NCBI RefSeq assembly: GCF_009759685.1
Contig: NZ_CP046654.1
Span: 2,294,001 to 2,358,000, forward strand
Length of the DNA: 64,000 nucleotides
Source: Acinetobacter baumannii
Lineage (GTDB): Bacteria; Pseudomonadota; Gammaproteobacteria; Pseudomonadales; Moraxellaceae
Direction of reading: 5' to 3'
Part shown: in pieces, positions 43,089 through 51,903 of the stretch
Layout: every line of letters starts with the position of its first letter
Numbering within the stretch: position 1 is the first letter of the stretch
Program-made: the position numbers and the translations under genes
Notes under the pieces: model-generated
Told to the model about the DNA's origin: nothing
What the model saw: the letters and a program-made list of their open reading frames with translations, nothing else
Database searches by the model: none

Positions 43089-44300
43089 ATGGAAAAGATT
43101 GTAATTGTAGGGGCGGGGCAGGCTGCAGGTTGGGCAGTTAGTACCTTACGTCAAAATGGATATGTGGGTGAAATTCATGTGGTCTCAAATGAAGATCAGG
43201 TGTTTTATGAGCGTCCACCTCTGTCTAAGCAAGTACTTTCAAAAGAAGCAAGTTATGAAAGTTTGAATCTGTTCTCCCCAGAACAGGTTCAAGAGTTCAA
43301 CATTCAATGGCACAAACCGGAAATTGCAACAAAAGTCGATCGCGAGCAAAAGCAGGTTCATTTAGAAAGTGGACAGGTTTTACCCTATGACAAATTGCTG
43401 ATTGCAACAGGAAGCCGTGCCCGTGTACCCGTTAATACATGGCAGTTCATTCCTAATGTTGTGACTTTACGAAATGTGCGTGACTGTGAACGTCTGGCTG
43501 AAATTTTAAAGAATGCAAAAAATGTTGCTGTGATTGGCGGTGGCTGGATTGGTTTGGAAATCGCTGCAACTGCACGTAAGCAAGGGAAAGATGTTCATAT
43601 TTTTGAATATGGCGACCGCTTATGTGCAAGAAGTGTGAGTCCGGAAGTTTCTGCATTTTTAAAAAATATGCATGAGGCTCAAGGCACAAAAATTCATTTA
43701 GACAGCAAGAGCCTTCACTTAGTGGAAGCACCAGATCAAAAAGTTGAAGTGGTGAACCATCCTCAACATAGCCAGTTATTTGATTGTGTTGTAGTGGGTG
43801 CAGGTGCCGAAATTGCGAAAGAGTTAGGCGTGCACGCTGGGCTCGATGTGAAAGATGGCATTGTAGTGAATTGTTTTGGACAAACCTCGGATCAAGACAT
43901 TTATGCCGCAGGTGATGTCGCGATTCATCCGGGCTTGGGCTATTGCATTCAGTCTTGGGCAAATGCACAAAATCAGGCGATTGCAGCTGCGAAATCAATG
44001 CTTGGAATTGAAACTGAATATACCGATATTCCTTGGCTTTGGTCTGATCAATATCACTTTAATATCCAGATTTTAGGTACGTATCAACCTGAAAAAACCA
44101 AAGAAGTGGTGATTCGCCAAAGTGGTGAAGATCAGGTGAGCTATTTATATCTGGACCATGAAAATCGCTTGCTGAATATGATTGCCATTAATGACTCGAA
44201 GTTAATCAAGCTGGCAAAGCGTTGGATGCAAGCCAATACCGTTTTAGATCCAAAATTATTAGCAGATGCTGAATTTAATGTCATGAAGTTAAAACCGTAA
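43089..44300 (+). CDS. FAD-dependent ferredoxin reductase
   Basis: A 403-residue pyridine-nucleotide-disulfide-type reductase. The FAD motif is IVGAGQAAGWAVSTLRQ (residues ~5-21), the second nucleotide site is VAVIGGGWIGLEIAATA (residues ~148-164), and DIYAAGDVA near residue 275 is the FAD-binding T/A-x-G-D motif. This is the BphA4/CamA pattern: NAD(P)H to FAD to the Rieske ferredoxin. Its place in the same operon as a ferredoxin and Rieske oxygenase gives the electron chain. The middle has STRPPLSKQ-like ERPPLSKQVL, typical for the family. Confidence 0.92.
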   Translation: MEKIVIVGAGQAAGWAVSTLRQNGYVGEIHVVSNEDQVFYERPPLSKQVLSKEASYESLNLFSPEQVQEFNIQWHKPEIATKVDREQKQVHLESGQVLPYDKLLIATGSRARVPVNTWQFIPNVVTLRNVRDCERLAEILKNAKNVAVIGGGWIGLEIAATARKQGKDVHIFEYGDRLCARSVSPEVSAFLKNMHEAQGTKIHLDSKSLHLVEAPDQKVEVVNHPQHSQLFDCVVVGAGAEIAKELGVHAGLDVKDGIVVNCFGQTSDQDIYAAGDVAIHPGLGYCIQSWANAQNQAIAAAKSMLGIETEYTDIPWLWSDQYHFNIQILGTYQPEKTKEVVIRQSGEDQVSYLYLDHENRLLNMIAINDSKLIKLAKRWMQANTVLDPKLLADAEFNVMKLKP

Positions 44301-44342
44301 ACATTAAATCTGGTTCTCATTACCAAATCGAAGGAATGACAC

Positions 44343-45566
44343 ATGAGTAATGAAGAAAAAAGTGGATTAAAGCATTGGGTACCTGCTTTTGTCCTTATGG
44401 TGTGTGTAGTACTGGCATTTTTCGACAAGATCAGTATTGCGGTTTTATTTTCAGACCCACATTTTCAAAGCTCGATGGGAATTGCTGAAGATAAAGCCAA
44501 GCTCGGATGGCTCATGACAAGTTTTTTACTTGCTTATGGTTTTTCATCAGTCTTTCTAAGCTTTTTAGGCGACATTTTTAACCCAAAGAAAATGCTGTTC
44601 TGGAGTGTGACTTCTTGGGGTTTACTCATGCTTTGCATGGGCTTTACCACCAGCTACTCAGGCATGTTGATTTTACGGGTTCTACTCGGTTTGGCAGAAG
44701 GTCCGCTATTTGCTTTGGCATATACCATTGTTAAGCAGACTTATACAGACCGTCAGCAGGCACGTGCCTCAACCATGTTCTTACTGGGTACACCGATTGG
44801 TGCATTCCTTGGGTTCCCAATTACGGCAGCCGTTCTGGCACACCACGACTGGCACACCACTTTTTTTGTGATGGCTGCGCTCACACTCATTGCAATTTTA
44901 AGCATTGTTTTTGGTCTGCGTAACTTGCAACTCAAGAAAACTGTTGAGCTTGAAGGTGAAAGTAAACGTACTAACTTCAAAGGCCATATCGCCAACACCA
45001 AAGTACTTGTGAGCAATAGCGCGTTCTGGTTGGTGTGCTTATTCAATATTGCCTTAATGACTTATTTGTGGGGCCTAAACAGTTGGGTTCCTTCTTATCT
45101 CATGCAAGACAAAGGATTCAACCTCAAGGAGTTTGGGGTGTATTCAAGCTTTCCATTCATTGCCATGTTAATTGGCGAAGTGGTTGGTGCGTTTTTATCT
45201 GACAAATTAGGCCGACGCGCAATTCAAGTATTTAGCGGTTTATTACTCGCGGGCATCTTCATGTATGTGATGGTCATTATGACTGAGCCATTATTGATTA
45301 TTGCTGCTATGTCTTTAAGTGCTATGGCGTGGGGCTTTGGAGTAGCTGCGGTATTTGCTCTGCTTGCCCGAGTAACCACCTCAAATGTAGGTGCGACAGC
45401 GGGTGGAATATTTAACGGTTTAGGCAATTTTGCAAGTGCAATTGCACCTGTACTGATCGGTTACATCGTGATGCAAACACATAGTTTTAATTTGGGAATT
45501 ACCTTCTTGGCTGCAGTCGCTGTCATTGGGTCGTTGTTCTTGGTTCCTCTTTTAAAACGTTATTAA
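44343..45566 (+). CDS. MFS transporter of the catabolic cluster
   Basis: A 407-residue MFS protein with 12 membrane segments. ADKISIAVLF-like FFDKISIAVL in TM1, FLGDIFNPKKMLFW in the A-motif loop, RVLLGLAEGPLFALAY in TM4 (G-x-x-E-G-P) and SDKLGRRAIQV in the second A-motif loop resemble the anion:cation symporter (ACS) family. SD GAAGGAA is present ahead of the start. As a member of the operon, it probably imports the aromatic or organic-acid substrate with protons. It works, by inference, with the porin at 51904. A third transporter of MHS type at 53163 may serve the same or a related compound. Confidence 0.88.
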   Translation: MSNEEKSGLKHWVPAFVLMVCVVLAFFDKISIAVLFSDPHFQSSMGIAEDKAKLGWLMTSFLLAYGFSSVFLSFLGDIFNPKKMLFWSVTSWGLLMLCMGFTTSYSGMLILRVLLGLAEGPLFALAYTIVKQTYTDRQQARASTMFLLGTPIGAFLGFPITAAVLAHHDWHTTFFVMAALTLIAILSIVFGLRNLQLKKTVELEGESKRTNFKGHIANTKVLVSNSAFWLVCLFNIALMTYLWGLNSWVPSYLMQDKGFNLKEFGVYSSFPFIAMLIGEVVGAFLSDKLGRRAIQVFSGLLLAGIFMYVMVIMTEPLLIIAAMSLSAMAWGFGVAAVFALLARVTTSNVGATAGGIFNGLGNFASAIAPVLIGYIVMQTHSFNLGITFLAAVAVIGSLFLVPLLKRY

Positions 45567-45589
45567 TTCACTGTATAGGAGTTTAAAAA

Positions 45590-46111
45590 ATGACTACACA
45601 ACAATTCGAATCGTGGAAACAGCCGGAAGGCGCTTCTTTAGAAGATTGGTTAAACACACGTATTGCTCGCTTTGAGACTCGTAAATATGACTTTGAGGCT
45701 TTGAAGTTCCAAGCCGATTACGACCCGAAATATCGCCGTGCTCAAATGCGCTATATGGGTACGGGTGCAACTGGTGTTGCAAATGACAGCAATACTGTAC
45801 CTGCAGAGAACTTTACGTTTTCGACTATGGTGCTACCACCACAGTGTGAAGGTCCTTTGCACATTCACCACGACGTTGAAGAAGTTTTCTTTATGCTCCG
45901 CGGCGAAATTGATTTGTTTATTGAGCATAACGGCGAGAAATTCCAGACCCGCTTAAAAGAGCGTGACCTGATTTCAATTCCACCGGGTATCTACCGTGGT
46001 TTATTTAACCCAGGTCAAGAAGATGCCTTGATGTGCGTGATGTTGGGAACAGGTAAACCAACAATTCCTAACTATCCACCAGAGCATCCATTGTCTCAAA
46101 TCAAACGTTAA
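45590..46111 (+). CDS. Cupin-domain protein
   Basis: A 173-residue protein with one cupin barrel at residues ~75-160. Motif 1 reads PLHIHHDVEEVFFMLRG, with three His and a Glu in the metal-binding order, and motif 2 reads IPPGIYRGLFNPG, where the usual His is replaced by Tyr/Arg, so the metal site may be incomplete. The N-terminal ~70 residues have FEALKFQADYDPKYRRAQMRY. Cupins in catabolic operons are dioxygenases, isomerases or sensors; which applies is unclear. It is 23 bases after the MFS gene and followed by the hydrolase gene. Confidence 0.75.
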   Translation: MTTQQFESWKQPEGASLEDWLNTRIARFETRKYDFEALKFQADYDPKYRRAQMRYMGTGATGVANDSNTVPAENFTFSTMVLPPQCEGPLHIHHDVEEVFFMLRGEIDLFIEHNGEKFQTRLKERDLISIPPGIYRGLFNPGQEDALMCVMLGTGKPTIPNYPPEHPLSQIKR

Positions 46112-46147
46112 TTGTTTGATGAAGTGAATGAAAGGAAAGAATTAAAA

Positions 46148-46972
46148 ATGATGACACTCATTGAAAAGTTAGCAGAATTTCCGGTGAAAACGGTCAATGT
46201 TCAAGGCCAGCAACAAGCCTATCGGGAAGCTGGTCAGGGCGAATACCTTGTGCTGTTGCATGGCATTAGTTCCGGTTCTGCTTCATGGGTAAACCAACTT
46301 GAAGTGCTGTCTCATCATTTTCATGTCATTGCCTGGGACGCACCGGGCTATGGCAAATCAGCTGAACTTTTAACGGATCAACCGAATGCGACCGACTATG
46401 CAAAGCGTTTGGCAGGGTTGTTCGATGCTTTAAAAATTGAAAAAGCAATTGTAGTGGGACACTCCTTAGGTGCCTTACAGGGCAGTGCATTTGCTGCACT
46501 TTACCCAGAGCGAGTGAAACACTTGGTGGTCGCTAACTTGGCGCAAGGCTACCAACGCCACGATGAACAGACACAAATTCAGGTTTTTGAAAAAAGACCA
46601 AAAATGTTGAAAGAACTCGGTGCTAAAGGAATGGCCCAAAGTCGTGGACCTCATTTGATTTATAGACAAGAGCCACAAGCCTTAGCTTTAGTTTCAGAAG
46701 TGATGCAGCAGTTGACCTTACAAGGTTTCACACATGCATCGTACTTACTGGCATATGACGAAATACGTAATTATTTAACCGATTTAAAAGTCCCATGCAC
46801 AGTCATTGCAGGGCAGCAAGATCAAATCACTCCTGCGTTAGGTATACAAGAGCTTGCTCAGGAATTGCAGTTGGAACAGCGCTTCGTCATAGAAGATGCA
46901 GGACATTTAAGTTATGTCGACCAACCGCAAGCATTTAACCAAATTATGTTGACGATTCAGGAACAATCGTAA
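46148..46972 (+). CDS. Alpha/beta hydrolase, probable meta-cleavage-product hydrolase
   Basis: A 274-residue alpha/beta hydrolase. LVLLHGISSGSASWVNQL contains the oxyanion-hole H-G, VVGHSLGALQG carries the nucleophilic Ser, the acid is the Asp in GQQDQITP and the base His is in DAGHLSYVDQP. That is the full triad of the BphD/CarC-type C-C hydrolase fold. The start is ATG 46148, with AAAGGAAAG ahead; the longer frame from an in-frame TTG lacks an SD. Linked to an extradiol dioxygenase, it most likely cleaves the ring-opened 2-oxo-dienoate, but esterase activity is also possible. Confidence 0.87.
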   Translation: MMTLIEKLAEFPVKTVNVQGQQQAYREAGQGEYLVLLHGISSGSASWVNQLEVLSHHFHVIAWDAPGYGKSAELLTDQPNATDYAKRLAGLFDALKIEKAIVVGHSLGALQGSAFAALYPERVKHLVVANLAQGYQRHDEQTQIQVFEKRPKMLKELGAKGMAQSRGPHLIYRQEPQALALVSEVMQQLTLQGFTHASYLLAYDEIRNYLTDLKVPCTVIAGQQDQITPALGIQELAQELQLEQRFVIEDAGHLSYVDQPQAFNQIMLTIQEQS

Positions 46973-46987
46973 GAGAGATTAAGGATT

Positions 46988-47782
46988 ATGAGCTTCCAAG
47001 TTGAAGGAAAAGTTGCAGTTGTTACCGGTGGCTCATCTGGGATTGGGCTGGCTGCTGTTGAAATACTAGTTGCAGAGGGTGCAAAAGTTGCTTGGTGTGG
47101 TCGCGATGAAGAACGTTTAAATGCTTCTAAGCACTATATTTTAGAAAAATTTCCACATGCCAATATTTTTACCAAAGCATGTAATGTTTTGAAAAAAGAA
47201 GAAGTTCAGCAATTTGCCAAAGAGGTCAAACTCAATTTGGGCAATGTGGACATGCTTATTAACAATGCTGGACAAGGCCGTGTTTCAAATTTTGAAAATA
47301 CGCAAGATGAAGACTGGATGAAAGAGATTGAGCTGAAATATTTCAGTGTTTTACATCCGGTACGGGCTTTTCTTGACGACTTAAAACAGTCGGCAAATGC
47401 CTCAATTACTAATGTGAATTCGTTACTGGCATTGCAACCGGAACCACACATGATTGCGACTTCATCTGCACGCGCTGCACTGTTGAATTTAACCCATTCG
47501 TTGGCGCATGAGTTTACTCAATATGGCGTTCGTGTGAACTCGATTTTACTCGGAATGGTCGAATCTGCGCAGTGGAAACGCCGTTATGAAACCCGTTCAG
47601 ATTTAAATCTGTCATGGAAAGAGTGGACAGGCAATATTGCAAAAAATCGTGGCATTCCTATGCAGCGTTTAGGCCGTCCGGAAGAGCCAGCACGTGCTTT
47701 AGTTTTCTTGGCATCACCATTGGCATCTTACACCACAGGTTCGGCAATAGATGTCTCAGGTGGTTTTAACAAACATTTATAA
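46988..47782 (+). CDS. SDR-family protein with degenerate active site
   Basis: A 264-residue SDR fold. The cofactor motif VTGGSSGIGLA (residues 12-22) and N-N-A-G are intact and an active-site Ser145 is present in TNVNSLLAL. The usual Y-x-x-x-K is replaced: at the position 13 residues after Ser lies Thr158, and Arg162 stands for Lys (ATSSARAAL). Thus it may bind NAD(P) but lack normal proton transfer, or use another residue. It ends with DVSGGFNKHL. It lies 15 bases after the hydrolase gene and 15 bases before the AspDH-like gene in the same operon. Family is firm, reaction is not. Confidence 0.85.
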   Translation: MSFQVEGKVAVVTGGSSGIGLAAVEILVAEGAKVAWCGRDEERLNASKHYILEKFPHANIFTKACNVLKKEEVQQFAKEVKLNLGNVDMLINNAGQGRVSNFENTQDEDWMKEIELKYFSVLHPVRAFLDDLKQSANASITNVNSLLALQPEPHMIATSSARAALLNLTHSLAHEFTQYGVRVNSILLGMVESAQWKRRYETRSDLNLSWKEWTGNIAKNRGIPMQRLGRPEEPARALVFLASPLASYTTGSAIDVSGGFNKHL

Positions 47783-47797
47783 ATATCAGGTGCTGTC

Positions 47798-48589
47798 ATG
47801 AAAAAGTTGATGATGATTGGTTTTGGCGCAATGGCAGCAGAAGTGTATGCCCACTTGCCTCAAGATCTGCAACTCAAGTGGATTGTAGTGCCATCTCGCA
47901 GCATTGAAAAAGTGCAGTCACAAGTCTCTTCTGACATTCAAGTGATTTCAGATATTGAGCAATGTGATGGTACACCAGACTATGTCATTGAGGTGGCAGG
48001 TCAAGCAGCAGTGAAAGAGCATGCTCAAAAAGTTTTAGCGAAAGGCTGGACCATTGGTCTGATTTCGGTGGGTACTTTAGCTGATAGTGAATTTTTGGTT
48101 CAGCTTAAGCAAACTGCCGAAAAAAATGATGCCCATCTGCATTTACTGGCAGGGGCTATCGCAGGCATTGACGGTATTTCTGCTGCTAAAGAAGGTGGCT
48201 TGCAAAAGGTCACTTATAAAGGCTGTAAAAGTCCAAAAAGCTGGAAGGGTAGTTATGCAGAGCAATTGGTCGATTTAGACCATGTTTCAGAACCTACGGT
48301 CTTTTTTACTGGAACTGCCCGTGAAGCTGCCATGAAATTTCCGGCCAATGCCAACGTTGCAGCAACGATTGCACTTGCAGGGCTTGGAATGGATGAAACC
48401 ATGGTTGAGTTAACTGTTGATCCAACTATCAACAAAAACAAACACACCATTGTGGCAGAAGGTGGCTTTGGACAAATGACCATTGAACTGGTGGGTGTGC
48501 CGCTGCCAAGTAACCCGAAAACATCAACTTTGGCTGCGCTTAGCGTGATTCGTGCTTGTCGCAACAGTGTAGAAGCAATACAGATTTAA
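47798..48589 (+). CDS. L-aspartate dehydrogenase-like (NadX-type) enzyme
   Basis: A 263-residue NAD(P)-dependent enzyme. MIGFGAMAAEVY at residues 6-17 is the Rossmann nucleotide motif; IEVAGQAAVKEHAQKVL is the E-x-A-x-x-x-A-V helix. FPANANVAATIALAGLG and TINKNKHTIVAEG, the latter with a His at the place of the active-site His, match the AspDH C-terminal domain. Classical AspDH interconverts aspartate and iminoaspartate/oxaloacetate and ammonia. Located directly before an aldehyde dehydrogenase and a ThDP enzyme it is likely catabolic. As I recall, P. aeruginosa PA3505 is an AspDH in a similar gene neighbourhood with unknown pathway. The true amino-acid substrate is open. Confidence 0.87.
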   Translation: MKKLMMIGFGAMAAEVYAHLPQDLQLKWIVVPSRSIEKVQSQVSSDIQVISDIEQCDGTPDYVIEVAGQAAVKEHAQKVLAKGWTIGLISVGTLADSEFLVQLKQTAEKNDAHLHLLAGAIAGIDGISAAKEGGLQKVTYKGCKSPKSWKGSYAEQLVDLDHVSEPTVFFTGTAREAAMKFPANANVAATIALAGLGMDETMVELTVDPTINKNKHTIVAEGGFGQMTIELVGVPLPSNPKTSTLAALSVIRACRNSVEAIQI

Positions 48590-48602
48590 GAAGGATTTGA
48601 TC

Positions 48603-50069
48603 ATGGCAAAGGAAATTTATATTGCGGGTGAATGGCGATTAGGCCGTGGTGCAGTCATTCAAAGCCTGTTTCCGGCAGATCAGTCGGTAAACGCTGAGCT
48701 TTCAACAGCAACGCTTGAAGATGTAAATGAGGCAATTGAAAAAGCAGATCAGGCTTGGCGTCAACCGAGCTGGAGAAACAGCTTGCCGCATGAGCGCGCA
48801 CGTATTCTCTACAAAGTTGCAGACATTATTGAAGCGCGTGTAGATGAATTAGCGAAACTACAAACCCGCGATAATGGTAAGCCTTTAACCGAAACTCGTG
48901 GTTTAGTGATGAGCGCGGCGGCAACTGCGCGTTATGTTGCGGCGGCTTGTGAAACGCTAAACGATGAGCTCACCACTCAGCGTGCTCCAGACTTTATGAC
49001 CATGAGTGTGCATGAACCTGTAGGTGTTGTAGCAGCTATTACCCCTTGGAACTCTCCAATTGCGAGTGAAGTTCAAAAGCTTGCTCCTGCTTTGGCAGCA
49101 GGAAATGCCGTAGTGTTAAAACCAGCAGAAGCAACTTCACTGATTGCTTTAGAGCTTGCCAAAATTTTTGAAGAGGCTGGTTTACCAAAAGGCTTACTTA
49201 GTGTGTTAGTGGGGCGTGGTTCTATCATTGGTGACGCAATTGCTCAGCACCCATTGGTTCGTAAAATTTCTTTTACAGGTGGAACAACCACGGGTCGTCA
49301 TTTGGCACATATTGCCGCAGATAAACTCATTACCACTTCGCTTGAGTTAGGTGGTAAGTCACCAACCATCGTTTTACCGGATGCAGATGTCGAACTGGCG
49401 GCTAAAGGTGTGGCGTACGGTATTTTTAGCTCGGCAGGCCAAGCGTGTATCGCAGGTTCTCGCTTGTTTATTCATAGCAGTCTTTACGATCAGTTTTTAA
49501 CGCGTTTGGTTGAAATCACCAAAGGCTTACGTGTGGGCCATCCAGAACAGGCGGGTGTGCATTTAGGGCCATTGGTCAATGACAAACATTTGCAGTCCGT
49601 CGACCGCTATGTGCAGCTTGCTAAAAGCGAAGGTGGTCAAGTTCTGATTGGTGGTGAAGCACTTACGACTGGTGACTATGCCAAAGGAAGCTATTACTTA
49701 CCAACGATTATTACGGGCTTAAATAACAGTGCTCAAACCTGTCAGGAAGAAATTTTTGGCCCTGTTTTAGTCGTTATGAAATATGACAATGAGCAAGATT
49801 TAATTGCCCAAGCCAATGACAGTTGTTTTGGTCTTGCCGCAGGTATCTGGACTGAAAGCTACCGTAAAGCTTGGCGTATTGCACGTGCGTTAGAAGTTGG
49901 AACGGTATGGATTAATACCTACAAAAAATTCTCGATTAGTGCGCCATTTGGTGGCTTTAAAGACAGTGGTATCGGGCGCGAAAAAGGCCGTTTGGGCATT
50001 TTATCGTACATGCAACAAAAGAGTATTTATATGGGGCTGAATGAACAGCCTAACCCTTGGTGCGATTAA
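48603..50069 (+). CDS. NAD(P)-dependent aldehyde dehydrogenase
   Basis: A 488-residue [26 protein letters not shown] (key T-P-W-N-x-P) binds cofactor, ISFTGGTTTGR is the G-x-x-x-x-G motif, LELGGKSPTIV carries the general-base Glu, and SSAGQACIAGSRLFI the nucleophilic Cys. SD GAAGGA lies 7 bases ahead of ATG 48603. It oxidises an aldehyde to the acid. Being next to a ThDP-dependent 2-oxo-acid decarboxylase-like gene, it may act on that enzyme's aldehyde product. Spacing to the AspDH-like gene is 13 bases. Confidence 0.93.
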   Translation: MAKEIYIAGEWRLGRGAVIQSLFPADQSVNAELSTATLEDVNEAIEKADQAWRQPSWRNSLPHERARILYKVADIIEARVDELAKLQTRDNGKPLTETRGLVMSAAATARYVAAACETLNDELTTQRAPDFMTMSVHEPVGVVAAITPWNSPIASEVQKLAPALAAGNAVVLKPAEATSLIALELAKIFEEAGLPKGLLSVLVGRGSIIGDAIAQHPLVRKISFTGGTTTGRHLAHIAADKLITTSLELGGKSPTIVLPDADVELAAKGVAYGIFSSAGQACIAGSRLFIHSSLYDQFLTRLVEITKGLRVGHPEQAGVHLGPLVNDKHLQSVDRYVQLAKSEGGQVLIGGEALTTGDYAKGSYYLPTIITGLNNSAQTCQEEIFGPVLVVMKYDNEQDLIAQANDSCFGLAAGIWTESYRKAWRIARALEVGTVWINTYKKFSISAPFGGFKDSGIGREKGRLGILSYMQQKSIYMGLNEQPNPWCD

Positions 50070-50107
50070 TAAATTCAAGGACTGAAAACAAATTTTGAGG
50101 AATAGAC

Positions 50108-51748
50108 ATGACTGAACGTGTAAATGTAGGCGAAGCAATTGCAAGAGTTTTAGAAGCGCACCAAGTTGATAGTATTTATGGTGTTATTTCCATCCACAAT
50201 TTACCTATTGCCGATGCGGTAGGGCGCCGTGAAAAAATGCGTTTTGTTGCAGCCCGTGGTGAAGCGGGTGCGGTCACCATGGCAGATGCACACTCACGCT
50301 TTAAAGGCCTAGGTGTAGCGTTAACCAGTACGGGTGCTGGTGCAGGTAATGCGGTAGGTTCACTGATTGAAGCAATGAATGCGGGTAGCCCTGTATTGCA
50401 TTTAACGGGTCAAGTTGAGCGTGAATATCTCGACCGTGATGCGAGTTTCATTCATGAAACCAAAGACCAACTTACATTCTTGCGTGCATCGAGCAAAGCG
50501 GCGTTCCGTATTACCAGTCCAGACAATGCTGTTGGTGTAATACGTGAAGCAATCCGTGTAGCAACCACAGTTCCAATGGGACCGGTAAGTGTTGAGCTAC
50601 CCATTGATGTACAAGCAGCAGAGATTGATTTGCCACTTAATCTTGGGCCAGTGAAAGCACTTGAGTTGCCACAGGCAGAGCAAGCTGAAATTGATCTTCT
50701 TGTAAGCGAGATCAAAAAAGCAAAACGCCCGATTTTCTGGATTGGTGGTGGAACTTTAAATAGCATTGCCGAAGTTAAAGCAATTGCAGATTTAGGTATT
50801 CCAGTTGTTTCATCGACTCATGCTCGTGGGGTGTTGCCAGATGACCATCCACGTAGCTTAGGTGCTTTCCATAACTCGGCAGGTGTTGAGCAATTATTAA
50901 AAGATGCTGACCTGATGGTGGTAGTGGGTTCTCGTTTACGTAGTAATGAAACAAAAACTTATTCGGTTGAATTCCCTGAAAATATTATTCAGGTAGATGC
51001 AAACCCAGTAGCTCAGCAACGTAATTACAAAATCCGCAACTTCATTTGTGGCGATGCTAAAGATGTCTTAACACGTGTGTTAGAACAGCTTCAAGGAACT
51101 TCAAAAGTTGATGCCGATTACGATGCTGCTGTAGTAGCTGCTAAACAAGCTGCGATTGATGCACTGCGTAAACAAATCGACCAATACGCTTTAATTTGTG
51201 ATCACTTACGTGCAGCTTTACCTCAAGACGGCATTTTTGTACGTGACATCACCATGTCGGGTAGTACATGGGGCAGTCGTTTATTCCCGGTACAAGCGCC
51301 AAACCAAAACATCCACTCGCTTGCGGGTGCAATTGGTTTAGGCCTTGCAACAGCAATCGGTGCTTCGATTGCTAACCCTGACAAAAAAGTAATTGGTTTA
51401 GTCGGTGATGGCGGCTTAATGCTTGGTATTGGTGAGATTGCAACTATGGTGCAAGAAAACACTAATATGGTCCTAATGATTATGAATGACGGTGGTTATG
51501 GCGTAATGCGTGGCATTCAAAATAACTACTTTGGTGGCCGCCAGTATTTCAATGAATTGCATACACCAGACTACAAACTCCTTGGCGAATCAATGGGTGT
51601 GAAAAGCTGGAAAGTCGGTAGTGCAGATGAGTTTAAAACGGTTATTCAAGAGGCTGTCGCTTTTGAAGGGCCAACCGTGATCGAGCTCGATATGAACTCG
51701 ATTGGACCATTAAACTTCGCGGGTCCACCGCAAAAGAAACTGTATTAA
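50108..51748 (+). CDS. ThDP-dependent enzyme, benzoylformate decarboxylase/acetolactate synthase-like
   Basis: A 546-residue protein of the three-domain ThDP family. AARGEAGAVTMADAHSR near residue 50 carries the conserved Glu that activates the cofactor; TSTGAGAGNAVG follows, and GDGGLMLGIGEIATMVQENTNMVLMIMNDGGYG near residue 435 (key G-D-G...N-D) is the ThDP/Mg site. The middle domain has FWIGGGTLNS. Such enzymes decarboxylate 2-oxo acids to aldehydes or ligate them. Synteny with AspDH and ALDH favours decarboxylation in a degradation route; an intact FAD site of acetolactate synthase is not evident. It is closed by a terminator before the porin gene. Confidence 0.9.
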   Translation: MTERVNVGEAIARVLEAHQVDSIYGVISIHNLPIADAVGRREKMRFVAARGEAGAVTMADAHSRFKGLGVALTSTGAGAGNAVGSLIEAMNAGSPVLHLTGQVEREYLDRDASFIHETKDQLTFLRASSKAAFRITSPDNAVGVIREAIRVATTVPMGPVSVELPIDVQAAEIDLPLNLGPVKALELPQAEQAEIDLLVSEIKKAKRPIFWIGGGTLNSIAEVKAIADLGIPVVSSTHARGVLPDDHPRSLGAFHNSAGVEQLLKDADLMVVVGSRLRSNETKTYSVEFPENIIQVDANPVAQQRNYKIRNFICGDAKDVLTRVLEQLQGTSKVDADYDAAVVAAKQAAIDALRKQIDQYALICDHLRAALPQDGIFVRDITMSGSTWGSRLFPVQAPNQNIHSLAGAIGLGLATAIGASIANPDKKVIGLVGDGGLMLGIGEIATMVQENTNMVLMIMNDGGYGVMRGIQNNYFGGRQYFNELHTPDYKLLGESMGVKSWKVGSADEFKTVIQEAVAFEGPTVIELDMNSIGPLNFAGPPQKKLY

Positions 51749-51755
51749 CCAGTTT

Positions 51756-51804
51756 GGATGGTTTAGTACATATGCGATGGGAGCTGCTAAGCCATCCTTT
51801 TTTT
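51756..51804 (+). terminator. Terminator/attenuator between ThDP gene and porin gene
   Basis: GGATGGTTTAG (51756-51766) pairs with CTAAGCCATCC (51787-51797), one G-T pair and a 20-nt loop, followed by seven T (51798-51804). It starts 7 bases after the ThDP gene's stop codon. Confidence 0.85.
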
Positions 51805-51841
51805 AGATAATTTTTTTTGTCTAAAAAACAATAAAAATGAA

Positions 51842-51886
51842 GTTTTACAGGTAAAACAAATAAAGTTCCAGCAGGATGCTGGAACT
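51842..51886 (+). promoter_or_regulatory. Two adjacent hairpins in the porin leader
   Basis: GTTTTAC-AG-GTAAAAC (51842-51857) and AGTTCCAGCA-GGA-TGCTGGAACT (51864-51886) are both perfect inverted repeats. The second ends 17 bases before the porin ATG, close to its SD AAGGATG, and lacks a T-run, so it is more like an RNA control or stability element, or an operator, than a terminator. Confidence 0.45.
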
Positions 51887-51903
51887 CAATCAAGGATGTA
51901 GAG

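Noticed and set aside
43453..43998. 181-codon open frame on the minus strand inside the ferredoxin reductase gene
   Set aside because: It is fully antisense to a well-supported enzyme and its product is rich in His, Gln and Leu with no domain pattern, typical of a shadow frame.
45590..46111. Cupin as a gentisate or homogentisate-type ring-cleavage dioxygenase
   Set aside because: The protein is about half the usual length for such enzymes and the motif-2 His is missing, so this was not claimed; a fully equipped extradiol enzyme is already in the operon.
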